From assembly GCA_002348365.1 (NCBI GenBank), contig DEBC01000168.1:1-17505 (forward strand): 17,505 bases of DNA, read 5' to 3'. Numbering within the stretch: position 1 is the first letter of the stretch; each line of letters starts with the position of its first letter. This DNA comes from Alphaproteobacteria bacterium UBA2966. GTDB taxonomy: Bacteria > Pseudomonadota > Alphaproteobacteria > UBA2966. The notes beneath the pieces are model-generated. The model was not told where the DNA came from. It searched no databases and saw only the letters and a list, made by a program, of their open reading frames with translations. The position numbers were made by a program, and so were the translations under genes. Of the stretch, positions 15,312-17,505 are shown piece after piece.

Positions 15312-16079
15312 CTAGGGAGCGTTCTTATGCCCGCTGGCGATCATGGTGGTAATCATGTCATCCACGCGGGACACGGGGCCCTTGTACGCCAGTCGGCTGT
15401 GGCTCAGGTCCAGATGCAGCAGCGCCGCGATGATCTTGTATGACAGGGGACCGGGATCGATGACGGGTATGTTCAGGCGCTCTGACAAGTATGCGTGCGC
15501 ACGGTGCATGGTCGTCGAACCCAGGCAGATGACGTCGGCGCCGTCTTCCTCGATGCAGCGGCGTGCCGCCTCTTCGAGTAGAGGGAAGGATTCCTCCTTT
15601 CCTGACATCAAACTGCGGTTGTCGGGTGTCGCGCCGATATCGCGAACCGATGCAAACTTGTGAGCAATGCCCAGTTCCGCGATGGTCCTGGCATAGGCGG
15701 CATTCCAGCGGTCCCACAGGGCGATGACCGAAAAGCGATCGCCGAGCAACATCGCCATGAGGAAGGCACTTCGAGCGGCACCGACGACGGGGATGTCGAG
15801 CACAGCGCGCAGTGCGGCAATTCCGGTATCGCCGGTGGTGTCCACGCAAACCGCGTCGAAACCCTCTTCCTCGGCCCTGATACCGGTTTCGAGTACGGCG
15901 GTCTCACCGATCGGCCATTCATAGGGACTGATCAAATTGCGGCCGCTGAGCTTCACAGCGCGATAGTGAAAGTCGATGCCCGGGCCGAGCTGTAGCGAGG
16001 CGTGTTGCTCGCGGCGCAGAGCCAAGTGTTCCTCCCCGACGGGGAAGGGGACGATCACCAGGACGTTCTTGTCTGCCAT
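15312..16079 (-). CDS. Asp/Glu/hydantoin racemase-fold protein lacking the catalytic cysteines
   Basis: A 255-residue protein of the Asp/Glu racemase superfamily (hydantoin racemase, maleate isomerase, arylmalonate decarboxylase). The overall pattern is clear: EGFDAVCVDTTGDTGI, DIPVVGAARSAFLMA, then GADVICLGSTTMH and NIPVIDPG. Known hydantoin racemases have Cys at ACFSDPGL-type and GCAGM-type sites. Here the corresponding positions are Thr (T81) and Ser (S188), so Cys-based racemisation is unlikely. It may be a binding protein, a lyase using another mechanism, or a diverged enzyme. The start is ATG 16079 with only a weak Shine-Dalgarno. It lies upstream of the flavoprotein on the same strand (117-nt gap). 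Confidence 0.82.
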   Translation of the reverse strand: MADKNVLVIVPFPVGEEHLALRREQHASLQLGPGIDFHYRAVKLSGRNLISPYEWPIGETAVLETGIRAEEEGFDAVCVDTTGDTGIAALRAVLDIPVVGAARSAFLMAMLLGDRFSVIALWDRWNAAYARTIAELGIAHKFASVRDIGATPDNRSLMSGKEESFPLLEEAARRCIEEDGADVICLGSTTMHRAHAYLSERLNIPVIDPGPLSYKIIAALLHLDLSHSRLAYKGPVSRVDDMITTMIASGHKNAP

Positions 16080-16128
16080 GCCTCAGCTCACCAGGCTTCG
16101 ATTTGGTCAGCCCGTAGTCATTGCTGCG

Positions 16129-16539
16129 CTATTTACAGGGGTAGGCTCCCGCCAGCGCCTCCGCCACCAGATCCACAGCCTTACCGTCGAGCTTGTCCGG
16201 ATTGTTGTTGAGGAATTCCTTGGCCGCATTGCGGACGTCGCCGGGATTTGTTCCCACCGGAAAGCAGGCGTTGTGGCCGCTCATATAGCCATGCTCCACT
16301 CCCGCGTCCGAAGAGCTTCCCACCTTCAGGCGCTCGTCCCGACCGTTGGCGATCATGGCTTCCATGACGGCACTCGCGAATCCGAGGCAGGTCCCGAACG
16401 GGATCGCGGACTCCAATCCTCTTCCTTCGCCGGACTTGCAGTGGTTCAGGAGTTTGTGACCCGGTGTCGCGTGTGCGTTGACGGCGATCAATATCAGTCC
16501 GGCCGCGATGGTCCACCGCATGATCGGCATCAATCCCAT
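16129..16539 (-). CDS. Exported Rap1a/Tai-like (immunity-type) domain protein
   Basis: A 136-residue protein with a clear signal peptide (MRWTIAAGLILIAVNAHA, cleavage near residue 24) and four later cysteines (C34, C51, C92, C135) that could form two disulfides in the periplasm. The motifs TCLGFASAVMEAM, ACFPVGTNPGDV, FLNNNPDKLDGKA and the C-terminal EALAGAYPCK match the Rap1a/Tai domain. The founding members are immunity proteins against type VI amidase effectors, but stand-alone copies of unknown role are common. The start is ATG 16539 with GGGAG 7 nt upstream; ATG 16521 is an alternative, while the longer in-frame ATG at 16674 runs back through the neighbouring gene's 3' end. No effector gene or type VI component is adjacent. 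Confidence 0.8.
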   Translation of the reverse strand: MGLMPIMRWTIAAGLILIAVNAHATPGHKLLNHCKSGEGRGLESAIPFGTCLGFASAVMEAMIANGRDERLKVGSSSDAGVEHGYMSGHNACFPVGTNPGDVRNAAKEFLNNNPDKLDGKAVDLVAEALAGAYPCK

Positions 16540-16603
16540 AATCCATCTCCCATTCTCAGGTGCCGTGGTTTCCCATCGATTGGATGGGAGTTGAGCGCGT
16601 GAT

Positions 16604-17460
16604 CTAGCAGGAACTGCACACCGGAAACCAGCGGCGCGATTGAAGCTCGTCCAATTGGCCGCCCGGGATATCACCGTGCCAGCGCCCGATCACCTCTGCA
16701 TGCTTGACAGCGGCGGGCACATCGTGAGCCGGCAGGATGGAATCAGCCATATTGAGAATGCGCTTGATCGCTGCCTTCTCGTGACGCCGTGGCCCGGTAT
16801 GGTGACCGGTGTGCGTGGGCTCCCGATCCTGCTTTGACCCGAACGGCACAACGATCTAGTCATGAATGTCGTAGATGACGTCACCGGTAATGACGACCTG
16901 ACCCTGATCGGTATCAACTGAGATCAGCATCGAACCATCGGTGTGAGCGTTCGCGGGATAGCACACAATTCCGGGAACGATCTCCTCGCCACCCGTGATT
17001 TCCAGATCGAGGAAGCGCAAGGCGTCCTTCGTGTGCAGCTGATCGATGAGATGCTTGATGTCTTCAGGCTGATAGCCACCCAGGCCGGCAACCGAGAATT
17101 CCATCTCCCGGCGATTGACCACGGCCGTCGTGCTCATTGGGAAACAGGTCGTCCTTGCCGCAGTGGTCGATGTAGAGGTGGGTGTGGACGATGTAACGGA
17201 CGTCCTTCAGGGCTACATCGAAACGAGCGAGCTGAGCCTCTATTTCCTGCTCGGGAGATTGAACCCCGGTCATGCCCACCCGCTTCATGATATCGATCGA
17301 GCGGAATCCCGTATCCACCACGATGGGATACTCGCCTCCCATGATGAGGTAGGCGTACACCGGCACCTGAAGCATGTCTCCAGGTCGGCGGCGATGAACA
17401 AGAAAGCTGGATTCAATCTCGACCCCCCCCGAGGTCGAGGATGTGGACGGCAAGCGACAT
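16604..17460 (-). pseudogene. AHL-lactonase-like MBL-fold hydrolase, broken by two frameshifts and an amber stop
   Basis: The pieces together make a nearly complete ~283-residue metallo-beta-lactamase-fold protein of the N-acyl-homoserine-lactonase type. The start is ATG 17460, with AGGGAGA 8 nt upstream, reading MSLAVHILDLGG. A run of eight G on the coding strand (17423-17430) then throws the frame; seven would continue into VEIESSFLVHRRRPG. The metal motif HTHLYIDHCG follows. At about 17137-17138 one extra base shifts the frame again between DDLFP and STTAVVNRRE. At 16856-16858 a TAG replaces an expected Gln codon (IHD-stop-IVVPFGSKQ), after which the same frame continues to the natural stop, including LPAHDVPAAV. 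Family members open lactone rings or related esters with two zinc ions. Three lesions make function unlikely unless some are sequencing errors. Confidence 0.85.
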
Positions 17461-17505
17461 GAGCTGGTCTCCCTAGAGCAAATCAGCTGAGCCGGAGACA
17501 GTAGC

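Noticed and set aside
16856..16858. In-frame TAG in the lactonase-like gene as a pyrrolysine or read-through codon, given the methylated-amine context
   Set aside because: The same gene also has two frameshifts, and the TAG sits where a Gln codon (CAG) is expected. No pyl genes are visible, so simple mutation fits better.

Overview
The window reads like a chromosomal stretch of a Gram-negative proteobacterium, most likely an alphaproteobacterium. The grounds are high-GC coding sequence, a YejM/PbgA-like membrane protein, GC-rich palindromic intergenic repeats of the kind common in that class, and catabolic genes (Rieske oxygenase, dimethylglycine-dehydrogenase-like flavoprotein, LivF ATPase). 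This placement is inference; no rRNA or marker gene is present. I see no tRNA, rRNA, CRISPR array or complete insertion sequence.

Left part (1-6.6 kb). The 3' end of a thioredoxin-like [2Fe-2S] ferredoxin lies at the left edge. It faces a minus-strand group of a PAP2-family lipid enzyme, a YejM-like sulfatase-fold membrane protein (stop and start overlap as TGATG) and an OsmC-family protein. Divergent from them is a large membrane protein with a spermidine-synthase-like domain that lacks the usual catalytic Asp, followed by a small cupin. The PAP2/YejM pair looks like an envelope lipid or head-group module.

Middle part (6.6-9.45 kb). A small predicted exported protein of unknown function is followed by an intergenic element made of two strong GC-rich hairpins in inverted orientation. 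Then come an AhpD-like carboxymuconolactone-decarboxylase-fold protein, an SLC13/DASS-type carboxylate transporter, and a 44-codon minus-strand ORF. That ORF looks like a deletion fusion of the start of one gene and the end of another.

Right part (9.45-17.5 kb). This is a catabolic region. On the minus strand are an SDR dehydrogenase and a two-subunit Rieske non-heme iron oxygenase that most resembles methanesulfonate-monooxygenase-type (MsmAB) enzymes. A lone LivF-type ABC ATPase diverges from it across an intergenic region carrying an operator-like inverted repeat. Then, on the minus strand, come a dimethylglycine/sarcosine-dehydrogenase-like flavoprotein, an Asp/Glu/hydantoin-racemase-fold protein lacking both catalytic cysteines, a secreted Rap1a/Tai-like protein, and an AHL-lactonase-like metallo-beta-lactamase gene. 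The last gene is broken by two +1 frameshifts and an amber codon. A reasonable but unproven reading is oxidative demethylation or C-S/C-N cleavage of a small methylated compound: the Rieske enzyme hydroxylates, the GcvT-linked flavoprotein passes a one-carbon unit to tetrahydrofolate, and a branched-chain-type ABC system takes up substrate.
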